This document shows positions 28,481-37,986 of a stretch of DNA of 64,000 nucleotides, piece after piece. The stretch is taken from positions 1 through 64,000 of the forward strand of contig NZ_PYUD01000009.1 of NCBI RefSeq assembly GCF_003028575.1. The letters run 5' to 3'. Each line of letters begins with the position of its first letter. Within the stretch, counting starts at the first letter, position 1. Below the pieces are notes generated by a model that was given only the letters and a program-made list of their open reading frames with translations, was not told the origin of the DNA and searched no databases. Source of the DNA: Halomonas urumqiensis. GTDB lineage: Bacteria; Pseudomonadota; Gammaproteobacteria; Pseudomonadales; Halomonadaceae. Made by a program: the position numbers and the translations under genes.

Positions 28481-29785
28481 ATGCTGAAACGCTTGATCGA
28501 CAATCATTTCAAGTTGGCAGAGCACGATACCAACGTAAAGACCGAGGTCATTGCCGGGATTACCACCTTCCTGACCATGGCCTACATCATTTTCGTCAAC
28601 CCGAGCATCCTCTCCGAGGCCGGCATGGACTACGGCGCGGTATTCGTCGCCACATGCCTGGCGGCGGCCATCGGCTGTCTGATCATGGGGATATGGGCCA
28701 ACTACCCCATCGCACAGGCCCCTGGCATGGGGCTCAACGCCTTCTTCACTTATGGCGTGGTGCTGGGCATGGGGTACACCTGGGAAGCCGCCCTCGGCGC
28801 AGTGTTCTTCTCCGGCCTGTGCTTCTTCCTGCTCAGCGTATTCAAGATCCGTGAGTGGATCATCAACTCGATTCCTCTCTCGCTGCGTCTGGGCATTGCC
28901 GCCGGTATCGGGTTGTTCCTGGCGATGATCGCACTGAAGAATGCCGGCATCGTGGTCGCCAATCCGGCGACCTACGTGGCACTGGGCGATCTCAGCGAGC
29001 CAGCGGCACTGTATGCGCTACTTGGCTTCTTCGTGATCACAGCACTGGCCTATCTCAGGGTCACGGGTGCGGTGATGATCGGTATCCTCGGGGTCACCAT
29101 CCTGGCCACGTTATTCGGGCATAACGAATATGGAGGCTTGATGTCCATGCCACCCTCCATCGCCCCGACCTTCCTGGCGTTGGACCTCTGGGGCGCGCTT
29201 GATGTCGCCATGCTGAGCGTGATCTTCGCCTTCCTGTTCGTGGACCTGTTCGACACCTCCGGTACCCTGGTGGGTGTGGCGCATCGCGGCAAGCTGCTCG
29301 ACAAGGACGGCAAGCTACCGCGTCTTGGCCGGGCGATGATGGCGGACAGTGGTGCTTCCATGTCCGGCGCGCTGCTGGGTACGTCCACCACGACCAGCTA
29401 CATCGAGTCTACCGCGGGCATTGCCTCGGGTGGACGCACCGGCCTGACCGCCGTGGTAGTGGCCGCGTTGTTCCTGGTCAGCCTGTTCTTTGCCCCATTG
29501 GCAGGCTCTATCCCGGCGTATGCCACCGCGGGCGCACTGCTTTACGTCGCGGTGTTGATGGCGGGAAGCCTGGCCCATGCCAACTGGGAAGATCCCACCG
29601 ATGCGGCGCCAGTGTTGATTGCCGCGCTGGCCATGCCGCTGACCTTCTCCATCGCCGAAGGCATCGCGCTCGGCTTCATCAGCTACGCTGCCATCAAGGC
29701 CCTGTCCGGTCGTTTCAGTGACCTGAACCCTGCCGTGATCACGCTGGCGCTGCTGTTCGCTGCGAAGTTCCTGTTCCTGGATTGA
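28481..29785 (+). CDS. NCS2/AzgA-type purine (guanine, hypoxanthine or adenine) permease
   Basis: 434 residues with about 12–14 membrane helices. Family segments include TEVIAGITTFLTMAYIIFVNP, QAPGMGLNAFFTYGV, the substrate-site stretch FLFVDLFDTSGTLVGVA and SGALLGTSTTTSYIESTAGI. It is a proton symporter for purine bases at the inner membrane. Specificity cannot be read. The neighbours apt and gpt would trap adenine or guanine/xanthine inside as nucleotides. Confidence 0.93.
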   Translation: MLKRLIDNHFKLAEHDTNVKTEVIAGITTFLTMAYIIFVNPSILSEAGMDYGAVFVATCLAAAIGCLIMGIWANYPIAQAPGMGLNAFFTYGVVLGMGYTWEAALGAVFFSGLCFFLLSVFKIREWIINSIPLSLRLGIAAGIGLFLAMIALKNAGIVVANPATYVALGDLSEPAALYALLGFFVITALAYLRVTGAVMIGILGVTILATLFGHNEYGGLMSMPPSIAPTFLALDLWGALDVAMLSVIFAFLFVDLFDTSGTLVGVAHRGKLLDKDGKLPRLGRAMMADSGASMSGALLGTSTTTSYIESTAGIASGGRTGLTAVVVAALFLVSLFFAPLAGSIPAYATAGALLYVAVLMAGSLAHANWEDPTDAAPVLIAALAMPLTFSIAEGIALGFISYAAIKALSGRFSDLNPAVITLALLFAAKFLFLD

Positions 29786-29800
29786 ACAGGGTGCATGCAT

Positions 29801-29840
29801 CATGACACTGGCCGGTCATACTTGACCGGCCAGTGTCATG
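29801..29840. repeat. 18-bp perfect inverted repeat between permease gene and apt
   Basis: CATGACACTGGCCGGTCA is followed by a TACT loop and its exact complement. It begins 15 bases after the permease stop and ends 49 bases before apt. The stem is far stronger than needed for a terminator and no T-run follows, so it may act as a processing or stability element for the transcript. Confidence 0.7.
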
Positions 29841-29889
29841 GTTGGCACCGATTCACACTCAGTTTCACATTCAGCCACCGAGAACCGTA

Positions 29890-30435
29890 ATGAGCATCTA
29901 CGGCGACTACATCAAGTCCGTGATTCGTACCGTCCCCGATTGGCCACAGCCGGGAGTCAACTTTCGTGACATCACGCCGCTGCTCCAGAACAGCGCGGCG
30001 TTTCGCAAGCTGATCGATAGCTTCGTGCACCGCTATCAGGAGATGGATCTCGATGCCATCGCCGCCATCGACGCGCGTGGCTTCATCATCGGCGCGCCGC
30101 TGGCCTATGAACTTGGCTGCAGCTTCGTGCCGGTGCGCAAGAAGGGCAAGCTGCCGTTCAAGACCATCAGCGAGACCTATACCCTGGAGTATGGTCAGGC
30201 CGAGGTGGAGCTCCACTCCGACGCTTTCAAGCAGGGTGATCGTATTCTGATCGTCGATGACCTGATCGCCACCGGTGGCACCATGCTGGCTGCCGCCAAG
30301 CTGATCACTCGCAGCGGTGGCCAGGTGGTCGAGACCGCAACGATAGTCGATCTGCCCGATCTCGGCGGGTCGGCGCGCATTCGCGAAGCAGGGTACAGTG
30401 TCTTCGCGGTCTGTTCTTTTACCGAGGACGAGTGA
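29890..30435 (+). CDS. apt: adenine phosphoribosyltransferase
   Basis: 181 residues. The PRPP loop [13 protein letters not shown] and the adenine-specific N-terminal segment [21 protein letters not shown] are present. It makes AMP from adenine and PRPP. The start ATG 29890 gives the standard N-terminus; the ribosome site is weak (CCGAGAACCGTA). It is followed ten bases later by gpt. Confidence 0.96.
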   Translation: MSIYGDYIKSVIRTVPDWPQPGVNFRDITPLLQNSAAFRKLIDSFVHRYQEMDLDAIAAIDARGFIIGAPLAYELGCSFVPVRKKGKLPFKTISETYTLEYGQAEVELHSDAFKQGDRILIVDDLIATGGTMLAAAKLITRSGGQVVETATIVDLPDLGGSARIREAGYSVFAVCSFTEDE

Positions 30436-30445
30436 GACCAACGCC

Positions 30446-30925
30446 ATGAGCACCCAACGATATCACCAGCATTTCACCGTCTCCTGGGATCAGTTGCATC
30501 GCGACGTTCGCGAACTCTGCCAGCGGCTGATGGAACGCGACTTCAAGGGCATCGTCGCGATCACGCGTGGTGGGTTGATTCCCGCTGCGTTGATCGCTCG
30601 CGAGCTCAACGTTCGCTTGATCGATACCGTGTGCATCAAGAGCTACGACCATATGGACCAGGGCGGCCTGGACGTGCTGAAGGGCGTGGATCATGACGGT
30701 GAAGGCTGGCTGCTGGTCGATGACCTTGTCGATACCGGCAAGACCGCCCGCAAGGTGCGCGAAATGTTGCCCAAGGCGCATTTCGTGACCATCTATGCCA
30801 AGCCCGAGGGCCGCCCGCTGGTCGACCAGTATCTTACCGAAGTCGCACAGGACTGCTGGATTCAGTTTCCCTGGGACATGGGAGTGGCCTATGTCGAGCC
30901 ACTGGTCGATCAGGTCAAGCGCTGA
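30446..30925 (+). CDS. gpt: xanthine-guanine phosphoribosyltransferase
   Basis: 159 residues, close to the E. coli Gpt length, with the PRPP motif [31 protein letters not shown] near the N-terminus and a late [16 protein letters not shown] that closes the base pocket. It converts guanine and xanthine to GMP and XMP. Ten bases after apt. Confidence 0.94.
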   Translation: MSTQRYHQHFTVSWDQLHRDVRELCQRLMERDFKGIVAITRGGLIPAALIARELNVRLIDTVCIKSYDHMDQGGLDVLKGVDHDGEGWLLVDDLVDTGKTARKVREMLPKAHFVTIYAKPEGRPLVDQYLTEVAQDCWIQFPWDMGVAYVEPLVDQVKR

Positions 30926-30952
30926 CGTCGTCCACCCAGAGAGGAGGGTGCT

Positions 30953-31636
30953 GTGACTTGCCCATTACCGGAGAGCTGGCAACAGTGGCTCGGCAATGAA
31001 TTCGATGCTCCCTACATGCACGAGTTGCGAAACTTCCTGGCAGCCGAAAAAGCCGCCAGGAAGGTCATCTACCCGCACTCATCGGACTGGTTTCGTGCCT
31101 TTGAGCTGACCCCTATCGATCAGGTCAAGGTGGTCATTCTCGGCCAGGACCCGTATCACGGACCGCACCAGGCCCATGGGCTGTGCTTTTCGGTACGGCC
31201 CGGAGTACGAGTACCGCCGTCTTTGGTCAATATCTACAAGGAGCTCGCCCAGGATGTGGGCTTCCAGCCAGTCGATCACGGCAACCTGGAGCATTGGGCG
31301 CGCCAGGGTGTGCTGTTGCTCAACACCTCGCTGACCGTGGAGCAGGGCAAGCCGGCCTCCCATCGCGGCAAGGGGTGGGAAGTCTTCACCGACCGAGCCA
31401 TCGCCGCCGTCAATGAACATGCCGCACCCAGCGTGTTCCTGTTGTGGGGCAGTCATGCGCGCTCCAAGAAGGCGTTGGTCGATACCTCGCGCCATCTGGT
31501 GCTGGAGTCTCCGCATCCATCGCCGCTATCGGCGCATCGTGGTTTCTTCGGCAACCACCAGTTCTCACGCGCCAACGCTTTTCTCGTCGAGCAGGGGCGC
31601 ACGCCCATGGACTGGCAGTTGCCCAGCGAGCCGTGA
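30953..31636 (+). CDS. ung: uracil-DNA glycosylase, family 1
   Basis: 227 residues with the water-activating motif [22 protein letters not shown], the uracil-binding VFLLWGSHA and the DNA-intercalation loop [11 protein letters not shown]. It removes uracil from DNA. GTG 30953 follows a strong GAGGAGGGTG. Its place inside a nucleobase salvage block is conserved in some relatives but is not a functional link I can show. Confidence 0.96.
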   Translation: MTCPLPESWQQWLGNEFDAPYMHELRNFLAAEKAARKVIYPHSSDWFRAFELTPIDQVKVVILGQDPYHGPHQAHGLCFSVRPGVRVPPSLVNIYKELAQDVGFQPVDHGNLEHWARQGVLLLNTSLTVEQGKPASHRGKGWEVFTDRAIAAVNEHAAPSVFLLWGSHARSKKALVDTSRHLVLESPHPSPLSAHRGFFGNHQFSRANAFLVEQGRTPMDWQLPSEP

Positions 31637-31671
31637 GCGTCTCTTGAATGCACTGCCGTGCTGACGATGGC

Positions 31672-31700
31672 TTAACCTCGACAGCCCATGCGGTTAGAAT
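31672..31700 (+). promoter_or_regulatory. promoter of upp
   Basis: TTAACC, 17 bases, TAGAAT, ending 68 bases before the upp start. Four of six and five of six matches to sigma-70 boxes. Confidence 0.5.
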
Positions 31701-31768
31701 GTTGCGCAATTTGTCGGCCTGGCCGCTAAGGCATTGGTCATCGTCTCCCCGCCCCGAGAGGTCATCCC

Positions 31769-32398
31769 ATGAGCGTTCACGCCATCAAGCATCCCCTGGT
31801 TCAGCACAAGCTGGGGCTAATGCGCGAAGCCGGCATCAGCACCAAGAGTTTTCGTGAACTGGCAGGCGAGCTGGCCAAGCTTTTGACCTACGAAGCGACC
31901 CAGGATCTCGAATCGCAGACTCAAGACATCGAAGGTTGGAACGGCAAACCCATTTCGGTGCGGTTGCTCAAGGGCAAGAAGGTCACCATCGTACCTATCC
32001 TGCGTGCTGGTCTCGGCATGCTCGATGGCGTCACCGATTTGATACCCAGCGCTCGAGTCAGTGTGGTGGGGCTTTATCGCGATGAGGAGACGCTTGAGCC
32101 GGTACCCTATTTTGCCAAGTTCGCAGGCGACCTCGACGAGCGCATGGCGATCGTCATCGACCCGATGCTGGCCACCGGTGGCAGCATGGTCGCAACGCTC
32201 GACATGTTACGCGAACGTGGTTGCAAGCAGATGAGGGTGATCGTGCTGGTGGCGGCCCCCGAGGGCATCAAGCGGGTGCAGGATGCCTACCCGGACATCG
32301 AGATCTATACCGCCGGGATCGATGACCACCTCGATGAAAATGGCTACATCGTGCCGGGGCTGGGCGATGCAGGGGACAAGATCTTCGGCACACGCTGA
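31769..32398 (+). CDS. upp: uracil phosphoribosyltransferase
   Basis: 209 residues, the usual length. It begins with [20 protein letters not shown] and carries the PRPP motif [12 protein letters not shown] and the C-terminal uracil loop [13 protein letters not shown]. It makes UMP from uracil and PRPP. It precedes the uracil permease gene, with a 153-bp repeat-bounded element between them. Confidence 0.97.
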   Translation: MSVHAIKHPLVQHKLGLMREAGISTKSFRELAGELAKLLTYEATQDLESQTQDIEGWNGKPISVRLLKGKKVTIVPILRAGLGMLDGVTDLIPSARVSVVGLYRDEETLEPVPYFAKFAGDLDERMAIVIDPMLATGGSMVATLDMLRERGCKQMRVIVLVAAPEGIKRVQDAYPDIEIYTAGIDDHLDENGYIVPGLGDAGDKIFGTR

Positions 32399-32400
32399 GT

Positions 32401-32553
32401 GGGTGTCTACAAATTACTGCGCTCGGCCATTCGACGTTGAAATTACCCTCGGGCGCGAGTCCGATCAAAATGCTCATTTACACCCTCGTAAACTGCGCTT
32501 TTTCAGCTAATTTCGCCTTGCCTGGCCTTCGCTCGTTGTTTTTGTAAACACCC
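32401..32553. repeat. 153-bp element with 13-bp terminal inverted repeats
   Basis: GGGTGTCTACAAA at 32401–32413 and TTTGTAAACACCC at 32541–32553 are inverted copies with one mismatch. The inside is non-coding, contains further short complementary parts (CTGCGCTCGGCC near the left end, GGCCTTCGCTCG near the right end), and differs in base composition from the neighbours. It begins two bases after the upp stop. This looks like a MITE-type or other small dispersed repeat, but one copy alone cannot prove it. Confidence 0.5.
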
Positions 32554-32583
32554 CCTGATAACCACACAAAAATGGAGCCCCCC

Positions 32584-33828
32584 ATGACAGACCAGACGGC
32601 AGCCGCTCAGGTGCCTGTGGATTCTCCGCTCAAGACGCTTCTCACCGGCGCCCAGATGCTTTTCGTGGCCTTCGGCGCGCTGGTGCTGGTGCCACTGCTC
32701 ACTGGACTCGACCCCAGTGTGGCGTTGTTCACCGCCGGGGTTGGGACATTGGTATTCCACGGGATCACCCGTGTCACGGTGCCGGTGTTTCTGGCCTCGT
32801 CATTTGCCTTCATCGCGCCCATTCAGGGCTCGGTGGCCAATTTCGGTATTCCGGCCACCATGGGCGGGCTGATGGCGGCGGGACTGGTCTACGTGGTCAT
32901 CTCCCAGGCGGTGCGCATGAAGGGCACGGTCTGGTTGCACCGACTGCTGCCGCCGGTGGTGGTGGGACCGGTGATCATGGTGATTGGTCTGGCGCTGGCG
33001 CCAGTGGCAGTGAGCATGGCCACCGGTGAAACCAGCGATAATATCGACTATGGGCCAGCGATCCTGCTCTCCATGGTGAGCCTTCTGGTGACGCTGGTAC
33101 TGGCGGTATTCGGGCGTGGCCTGTTGCGGCTGGTGCCGATCATGGGGGGGATCGTCACCGGCTATGCCCTGGCGCTGGCCATGGGGCTGGTCGACTTCTC
33201 CCCGGTCCATGAAGCCGCTTGGCTTTCCATCCCCGCCTTTACCGCTCCGAGCTTCCACTGGGCGGCCATTCTGTTCATGATCCCAGTGGCCATTGCGCCC
33301 GCGGTGGAGCATATCGGTGACATGGTGGCCATCGGCTCGGTGACCGGAAAGAACTACCTCGACAAGCCAGGACTGCATCGCACCCTGTTGGGTGATGGTG
33401 TGGCCACGTCCATGGCGGCCCTGTTTGGCGGTCCGCCCAATACCACCTATTCCGAGGTCACCGGAGCGGTGACGCTGACCCGCGCGTTCAATCCCGTGAT
33501 CATGGTGGTGGCCGCCTGTTTTGCCATCGGCCTGGCGTTTGTCGCCAAGCTTGGTGCGTTGTTGCAGACCATCCCGGGGCCCGTGATGGGCGGCATCATG
33601 ACGCTGTTGTTCGGTTCGATCGCGGTGATCGGCATGAATACCCTGGTACGCGCTGGTCACTCGCTCACCGCCCCGCGTAACCTGGTAGTGGTATCCTTGA
33701 TTCTGGTGTTCGGCATCGGCGGGATGCAGTTCGGTGGTGGCCAGTTCACCCTGCAAGGGGTCAGTCTTGCTGCCCTGGTGGGTATTTTGCTCAACTGGTT
33801 ATTACCTGACGAAGAAGAGCAGCACTGA
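32584..33828 (+). CDS. uraA: uracil permease (NCS2)
   Basis: 414 residues with about 14 membrane segments. NCS2 motifs include PVFLASSFAFIAPIQ and IPVAIAPAVEHIGDM, where the conserved glutamate and histidine bind uracil, and FGGPPNTTYSEVTGAVTLTR. Imports uracil with protons; the Upp enzyme next door converts it to UMP. ATG 32584 has GGAG at a good distance. Confidence 0.93.
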   Translation: MTDQTAAAQVPVDSPLKTLLTGAQMLFVAFGALVLVPLLTGLDPSVALFTAGVGTLVFHGITRVTVPVFLASSFAFIAPIQGSVANFGIPATMGGLMAAGLVYVVISQAVRMKGTVWLHRLLPPVVVGPVIMVIGLALAPVAVSMATGETSDNIDYGPAILLSMVSLLVTLVLAVFGRGLLRLVPIMGGIVTGYALALAMGLVDFSPVHEAAWLSIPAFTAPSFHWAAILFMIPVAIAPAVEHIGDMVAIGSVTGKNYLDKPGLHRTLLGDGVATSMAALFGGPPNTTYSEVTGAVTLTRAFNPVIMVVAACFAIGLAFVAKLGALLQTIPGPVMGGIMTLLFGSIAVIGMNTLVRAGHSLTAPRNLVVVSLILVFGIGGMQFGGGQFTLQGVSLAALVGILLNWLLPDEEEQH

Positions 33829-33847
33829 TCAAACCTGGTTTGTCTTG

Positions 33848-33865
33848 GCCTCGGCATGCCGAGGC
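33848..33865. terminator. convergent hairpin after uraA
   Basis: GCCTCGG, loop CATG, CCGAGGC, between uraA and the convergent cupin regulator gene. T-content after it is modest, so it may work in both directions weakly. Confidence 0.45.
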
Positions 33866-33920
33866 TGAAGGTTTGTCTCATTCACTTCCCGATCCCGACA
33901 TTGCCCCATTCCTCGAGCTG

Positions 33921-34505
33921 TCAGGCGTGGTGTAGCTCCTGTCCGCCGTCGGAGAAGGTGGGCGGTGTGTTGGCGCTGACGATGACACACTCATGATTGC
34001 CGATATTGCGAAAGCGATGGGGCAGTCGCGAGTCGAAATAATAGGCGTCACCAGCGCGCAAAACCGCCACCTCCCGGGCGACAGTGATCTCGATTTCGCC
34101 GGAGATCACCACGCCGCCTTCCTCACCGTCGTGCTCGAGCATGTCGGTGCCGGTATCCGCTCCCGGTGGATAGCGTTCATGGATGATCGACATGCTGCGG
34201 TCGGGTCGTCTCGCCGCCACAAGTCGCCAGGAAAGATGGCCATCCCCAATGTCGGTCATCTCATCCGCGCGAAAGAAGGGCTGTGGCTGGCTGGGTGCAT
34301 CGCCGGCGAAGAAGTCGCTGATCGACACCGGCAGGGCATCGAGAATCTTCTTCAGTGAGCTGACCGAGGGGCTGACGCTGTTCTGTTCGATCAGCGAGAT
34401 GGTGCTGTTGGTCACCCCAGCACGTTTGGCCAGTTCGCGTTGCGAAAGGTCTCGACTCTTGCGCAGATGGCGCAAGCGTGAACCCACGTCGAATCCTGCT
34501 TCCAT
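33921..34505 (-). CDS. XRE-family transcriptional regulator with C-terminal cupin domain
   Basis: 194 residues. The helix-turn-helix is at about 8–62 (LRHLRKSRDLSQRELAKRAGVTNSTISLIEQ), and a cupin_2 domain covers about 110–185 (MLEHDGEEGGVVISGEIEITV … LPHRFRNIG). The layout equals PuuR-type regulators, which sense polyamines or related amines, but no puu genes are in the window and the ligand is unknown. It is divergent from the molybdenum cofactor operon, separated by 178 bases, so it could act on that promoter; nothing shows that it does. Confidence 0.88.
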   Translation of the reverse strand: MEAGFDVGSRLRHLRKSRDLSQRELAKRAGVTNSTISLIEQNSVSPSVSSLKKILDALPVSISDFFAGDAPSQPQPFFRADEMTDIGDGHLSWRLVAARRPDRSMSIIHERYPPGADTGTDMLEHDGEEGGVVISGEIEITVAREVAVLRAGDAYYFDSRLPHRFRNIGNHECVIVSANTPPTFSDGGQELHHA

Positions 34506-34683
34506 GTCCGCATCCGTCAAATATTGTGGACATATGATAGCGTTTCGACGGCGCGAGGATAAGTCATGGCGAGGGGTGTGTGCAGGCGGGATGATACATG
34601 GCACCGTGGAGCCGCCTCAGGCATCATGACTTGACGTAAACTGGGATCATGATTGGGGTTGAACCATCGAGGAATTCATCGAC

Positions 34684-35295
34684 GTGCCCGTTATCCATCA
34701 CAACGAACTCACTGGGATGATCCTGGCCGGTGGCCAGGGCCGCCGCATGGGCGGTCGCGACAAGGGGCTTGAACCCTTCAACGGCAGGCCGCTTGTCGCG
34801 CATGTTCGTGAGCGCCTTGAGGGGCGCGTCGCCGAGGTTCTGGTGAGTGCCAATCGCCATCATGACGACTATCTTGCGTTGGCTGATCGGGTAGTCAGTG
34901 ACACTGAATCGGGCTACCACGGGCCACTGATGGGCATCTACAGCGGTCTGCGGGCTTCCCATACCGCGTGGTTGCTGGTCGTGCCCTGCGACAGCCCGGC
35001 GTTGCCCTGGTCGCTTGTCGAGCGCCTGATGGGGGGGCTTGCCGGTGGTGATATCGCCGTGGCGCACGATGGTGAGCGCCTGCATCCGGTGGTGGCCCTG
35101 ATCAGGGTGGCTCTGGCCGATGATCTGGCCAGGGCAATGGCGGGAGGAGAGCGCAAGATCGATCGCTGGTATGCCCGCCATGACTGCCGTGAGGTGGATT
35201 TTTCTGATTGCCCGGAAGCGTTTGCCAACCTCAACACCGACGCCGACAAGCGCCACCTTGAACAGTTGCTGGGCAAGGGGGCCGCGTCATCATGA
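34684..35295 (+). CDS. mobA: molybdenum cofactor guanylyltransferase
   Basis: 203 residues with the nucleotidyltransferase loop MILAGGQGRRMGGRDKGLEPF and the later VVPCDSPALP. It joins GMP to the molybdopterin cofactor to give the MGD form used by DMSO-reductase-type enzymes. The GTG start at 34684 follows AGGAATTC. First gene of a six-gene cofactor operon; it overlaps mobB by four bases. Confidence 0.94.
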   Translation: MPVIHHNELTGMILAGGQGRRMGGRDKGLEPFNGRPLVAHVRERLEGRVAEVLVSANRHHDDYLALADRVVSDTESGYHGPLMGIYSGLRASHTAWLLVVPCDSPALPWSLVERLMGGLAGGDIAVAHDGERLHPVVALIRVALADDLARAMAGGERKIDRWYARHDCREVDFSDCPEAFANLNTDADKRHLEQLLGKGAASS

Positions 35296-35888
35296 AGTCG
35301 CTAGACGCTCGCCCGCTGACGCTTGCCGCGGATCTCCCGCTGCTTGGCATCGCGGCGTGGAGTGGCACCGGCAAGACGACGCTGCTCGAACACCTGTTGC
35401 CGGCGTTGGCCGAGCGGGGGTTGAGGGTAGCGGTGATCAAGCACGCGCACCATGCCTTCGATGTCGACCAACCTGGCAAGGACAGCCATCGATTGCGCCA
35501 GGCGGGAGCCTTGCCGATGGTCGTGGCATCCCGGGCGCGAGTGGCGTTGATGATGGAAACCCCGACTCAGGATGAGGCCGACCTTGTCCAGTTGATCGAC
35601 ATGGTGCGTCCCCAGGCGCCAGACCTGGTGCTTATCGAAGGCTTCAAGGCGTGGCCGCTGCCCAAGCTGGAGCTGTATCGTTCGTCCCTCGGCAAGCCGC
35701 TGCGCTGCGGTGATGATCTCTGGATAAAGGCGCTGGCGAGCGACGCTGAGTTGGCGGTGCCGGAAGGGGTCGAGGCGCTGGATCTCAATGACCTCGCGGC
35801 CCTCGTCGATTGGGTGGCGGCATGGCCCGCGCGCTGGTTGCATGAGCGCCACCCGCGTAACCAGCGTGTGGGAGCTCCGTCATCATGA
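35292..35888 (+). CDS. mobB: molybdopterin-guanine dinucleotide biosynthesis adaptor MobB
   Basis: 198 residues with Walker A GIAAWSGTGKTTLLEHLLP and a DLVLIEGFK segment typical of this GTP-binding family. MobB assists MobA; it is not essential in E. coli. It overlaps mobA (ATGA) and moeA (ATGA), so the three are translationally coupled. Confidence 0.92.
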   Translation: MKSLDARPLTLAADLPLLGIAAWSGTGKTTLLEHLLPALAERGLRVAVIKHAHHAFDVDQPGKDSHRLRQAGALPMVVASRARVALMMETPTQDEADLVQLIDMVRPQAPDLVLIEGFKAWPLPKLELYRSSLGKPLRCGDDLWIKALASDAELAVPEGVEALDLNDLAALVDWVAAWPARWLHERHPRNQRVGAPSS

Positions 35889-37144
35889 CCCTGTCATGCT
35901 TTGAACTCGGCGAACGCATGCTCGACGTCGATCAGGCTCGCCAGGCGATTCTCGGCCTGGCCGAGGGAGTGCTTGAAAGCGAATCGCAACCGCTGACGGC
36001 GTTGCATGGCCGTGTCCTTGCCGCTGATGTGGTCTCGCCGATCGATGTTCCCCAGCACACCAATGCGGCCATGGACGGTATTGCGCTTGCCTGGACTGGC
36101 ACTGTTTCCAGGCCGGCCCGGTGGCGCCAGGTCGGCGAGGTGTTTGCTGGCATGCAAGACGAAACATGGCTCGCCGCAGGGGAGTGCGTGGCGATCACTA
36201 CCGGTGCGCCTTTGCCGAAGGGGGCCGATAGCGTGATCATGCGCGAGCAATTGCGGCGAGCCGAAGACGATGCTTGCGAGGTGTCAGTGGACCGCCCCGA
36301 GCGCGTGAAGCAAGGCCAGAATGTGCGCCGCGCCGGAGAGGATATCGCCCGTGGTGAGGTAGCATTGCGGGCCGGCACCCGCCTGACGTCTGCCGAGCTT
36401 GGCGTCATGGCTTCTCTGGGTATCGCCGAGGCCGATGTGGTTCGAAGGCCCAGGGTCGCGGTGTTTTCCACCGGCAACGAGGTCACGGCACCCGGTGCGT
36501 CTTTGCCGGCAGCGGGGATCTTCGATGCCAATCGATTCAGCCTGGCGGGGCTTGTCGGCGAGCACGGCGGCGAGGTGGTGGATCTGGGGATTCTGCCTGA
36601 TGACCAGGCCGCGATCGCCCACGCGTTGCAGGAGGCAGCTAGCCATGCCGATCTGGTCTTGACCAGCGGTGGGGTCTCGGTGGGAGACGCCGACCACACC
36701 CGTGCCGCGCTGATGGAGAGCGGTGATCTCGGCTTCTGGAAAGTGGCGATTCGACCGGGACGACCGCTGGCTTGCGGGAGGCTTGGTTGTCGCGGCGTGC
36801 CCTTCCTTGGTCTGCCCGGCAACCCTGTCGCCGCCATGGTCACTTTTCTGCAGTTCGTGGCGCCGTTACTGGCCAGGTTTCAGGGGCGTCCCGAGTCGCC
36901 CCGGCGACTGACAGCGATCGCCGAGCATGCCATGAAGACTCGCCTCGGGCGTGCCGACTACCTGCGCGGACGCTATCACAGTGACGGCGAGGGAAGGCTC
37001 AGGGTCGAGGTCACTGGCGCCCAGGGCTCGGGCATACTCTCTTCGATGGTCATGGCCAACTGCTTGATCGAGATCACCACCGAACGCGAAGCGGTTGACG
37101 CCGGCGACGTGGTGATCATTCAACCCCTTTTTCGTTATCCATGA
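35885..37144 (+). CDS. moeA: molybdopterin molybdenumtransferase
   Basis: 419 residues. The N-terminal MoeA domain has AMDGIAL, the middle MoCF-binding domain has VFSTGNEV and TSGGVSVGDADH, and LPGNPVAAMVTF follows, all signatures of the enzyme that inserts molybdenum into adenylated molybdopterin. Usual length. It is four bases overlapped with mobB and 12 bases before moaC. Confidence 0.95.
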   Translation: MTLSCFELGERMLDVDQARQAILGLAEGVLESESQPLTALHGRVLAADVVSPIDVPQHTNAAMDGIALAWTGTVSRPARWRQVGEVFAGMQDETWLAAGECVAITTGAPLPKGADSVIMREQLRRAEDDACEVSVDRPERVKQGQNVRRAGEDIARGEVALRAGTRLTSAELGVMASLGIAEADVVRRPRVAVFSTGNEVTAPGASLPAAGIFDANRFSLAGLVGEHGGEVVDLGILPDDQAAIAHALQEAASHADLVLTSGGVSVGDADHTRAALMESGDLGFWKVAIRPGRPLACGRLGCRGVPFLGLPGNPVAAMVTFLQFVAPLLARFQGRPESPRRLTAIAEHAMKTRLGRADYLRGRYHSDGEGRLRVEVTGAQGSGILSSMVMANCLIEITTEREAVDAGDVVIIQPLFRYP

Positions 37145-37156
37145 GGTGAATTTTCC

Positions 37157-37984
37157 ATGTCACTGACCCATCTCAACGCCCGTGGTGAGGCTCATATGGT
37201 GGATGTGGCTGACAAGCCGGAAAGCCGCCGAGAGGCTAGCGCTTCTGGGCGCATCCGCATGCAGCCCCAGACCCTGGCGTTGCTTCTCGAGGGCGGCCTG
37301 CCTAAGGGCGATGTGCTGGCCACGGCACGTATCGCCGGGATCCAGGCCGCCAAGCGCACCCATGAACTGATTCCCCTTTGCCACGCGCTAGCGCTATCCA
37401 AGGTCAGTATCGATTTTCATCCCGACGTCGAGGCGTCGTGCGTAGATATCGTGGCCACCTGTCGCCTCAATGGGCGTACCGGCGTCGAGATGGAGGCACT
37501 GACGGCTGTATCGGTCGCCTGTCTGACGCTGTATGACATGTGCAAGGCGGTGGACAAGGGGATGGAGATTGGCGATATCCATGTGGATACCAAGACCGGT
37601 GGCAAGTCGGGAGATTATTCGCGCGCTTCCCTGGACCTGGCGGATGAGGCCCCGATGGTGGCGCCCATCGTCACGGGCACTGGCCAGGATGGCGAAGTCT
37701 CGCTTGGCAATCGCTGCGATATCCACTCCGCCTGCATTCGTGTGAAGTGCCTGGCGGAGTTGCGCGAACGCCTCGGAGTGGGTGAGGTATCGGTACCGCT
37801 GGACAGTTTGATCAGCGCCGATGTCGCGGGGCTCAAGGCGGCCTTGAAGACACTGGACCCGCGTTTTTCGCGTCTTGACGAGGGACGGATTCTTTGCGCG
37901 GTGAATCAGGTGATGGCGGCTGATTCCACGCCGATCACCGATGAGGACGAGGTGGCGTTTTTCCCGCCCGTCACAGGAGGTTGA
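37157..37984 (+). CDS. moaC: fusion of cyclic pyranopterin monophosphate synthase (MoaC) and molybdopterin synthase sulfur carrier (MoaD)
   Basis: 275 residues in one frame, where MoaC alone is about 160 and MoaD about 81. Residues 1–160 are a full MoaC ([46 protein letters not shown]), including the catalytic lysine and aspartate. A linker of about 35 residues follows, then a MoaD from about 196 ([15 protein letters not shown]) to the essential end AFFPPVTGG, free at the C-terminus as needed for thiocarboxylation. MoaC makes cPMP from the MoaA product; MoaD carries sulfur for MoaE, encoded next. An ATG at about residue 167 with GGATGAGG upstream could give separate MoaD as well. No other moaD is in the window. 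Confidence 0.88.
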   Translation: MSLTHLNARGEAHMVDVADKPESRREASASGRIRMQPQTLALLLEGGLPKGDVLATARIAGIQAAKRTHELIPLCHALALSKVSIDFHPDVEASCVDIVATCRLNGRTGVEMEALTAVSVACLTLYDMCKAVDKGMEIGDIHVDTKTGGKSGDYSRASLDLADEAPMVAPIVTGTGQDGEVSLGNRCDIHSACIRVKCLAELRERLGVGEVSVPLDSLISADVAGLKAALKTLDPRFSRLDEGRILCAVNQVMAADSTPITDEDEVAFFPPVTGG

Positions 37985-37986
37985 TA

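Noticed and set aside
32800..33756. A 318-codon minus-strand frame opposite uraA, rich in His, Gln and Arg
   Set aside because: Composition is typical of the reverse strand of a membrane protein gene in GC-rich DNA. uraA is the real gene.
35932..36843. A 303-codon minus-strand frame opposite moeA
   Set aside because: Serine/arginine-rich shadow without motifs; moeA fits the operon and its family.
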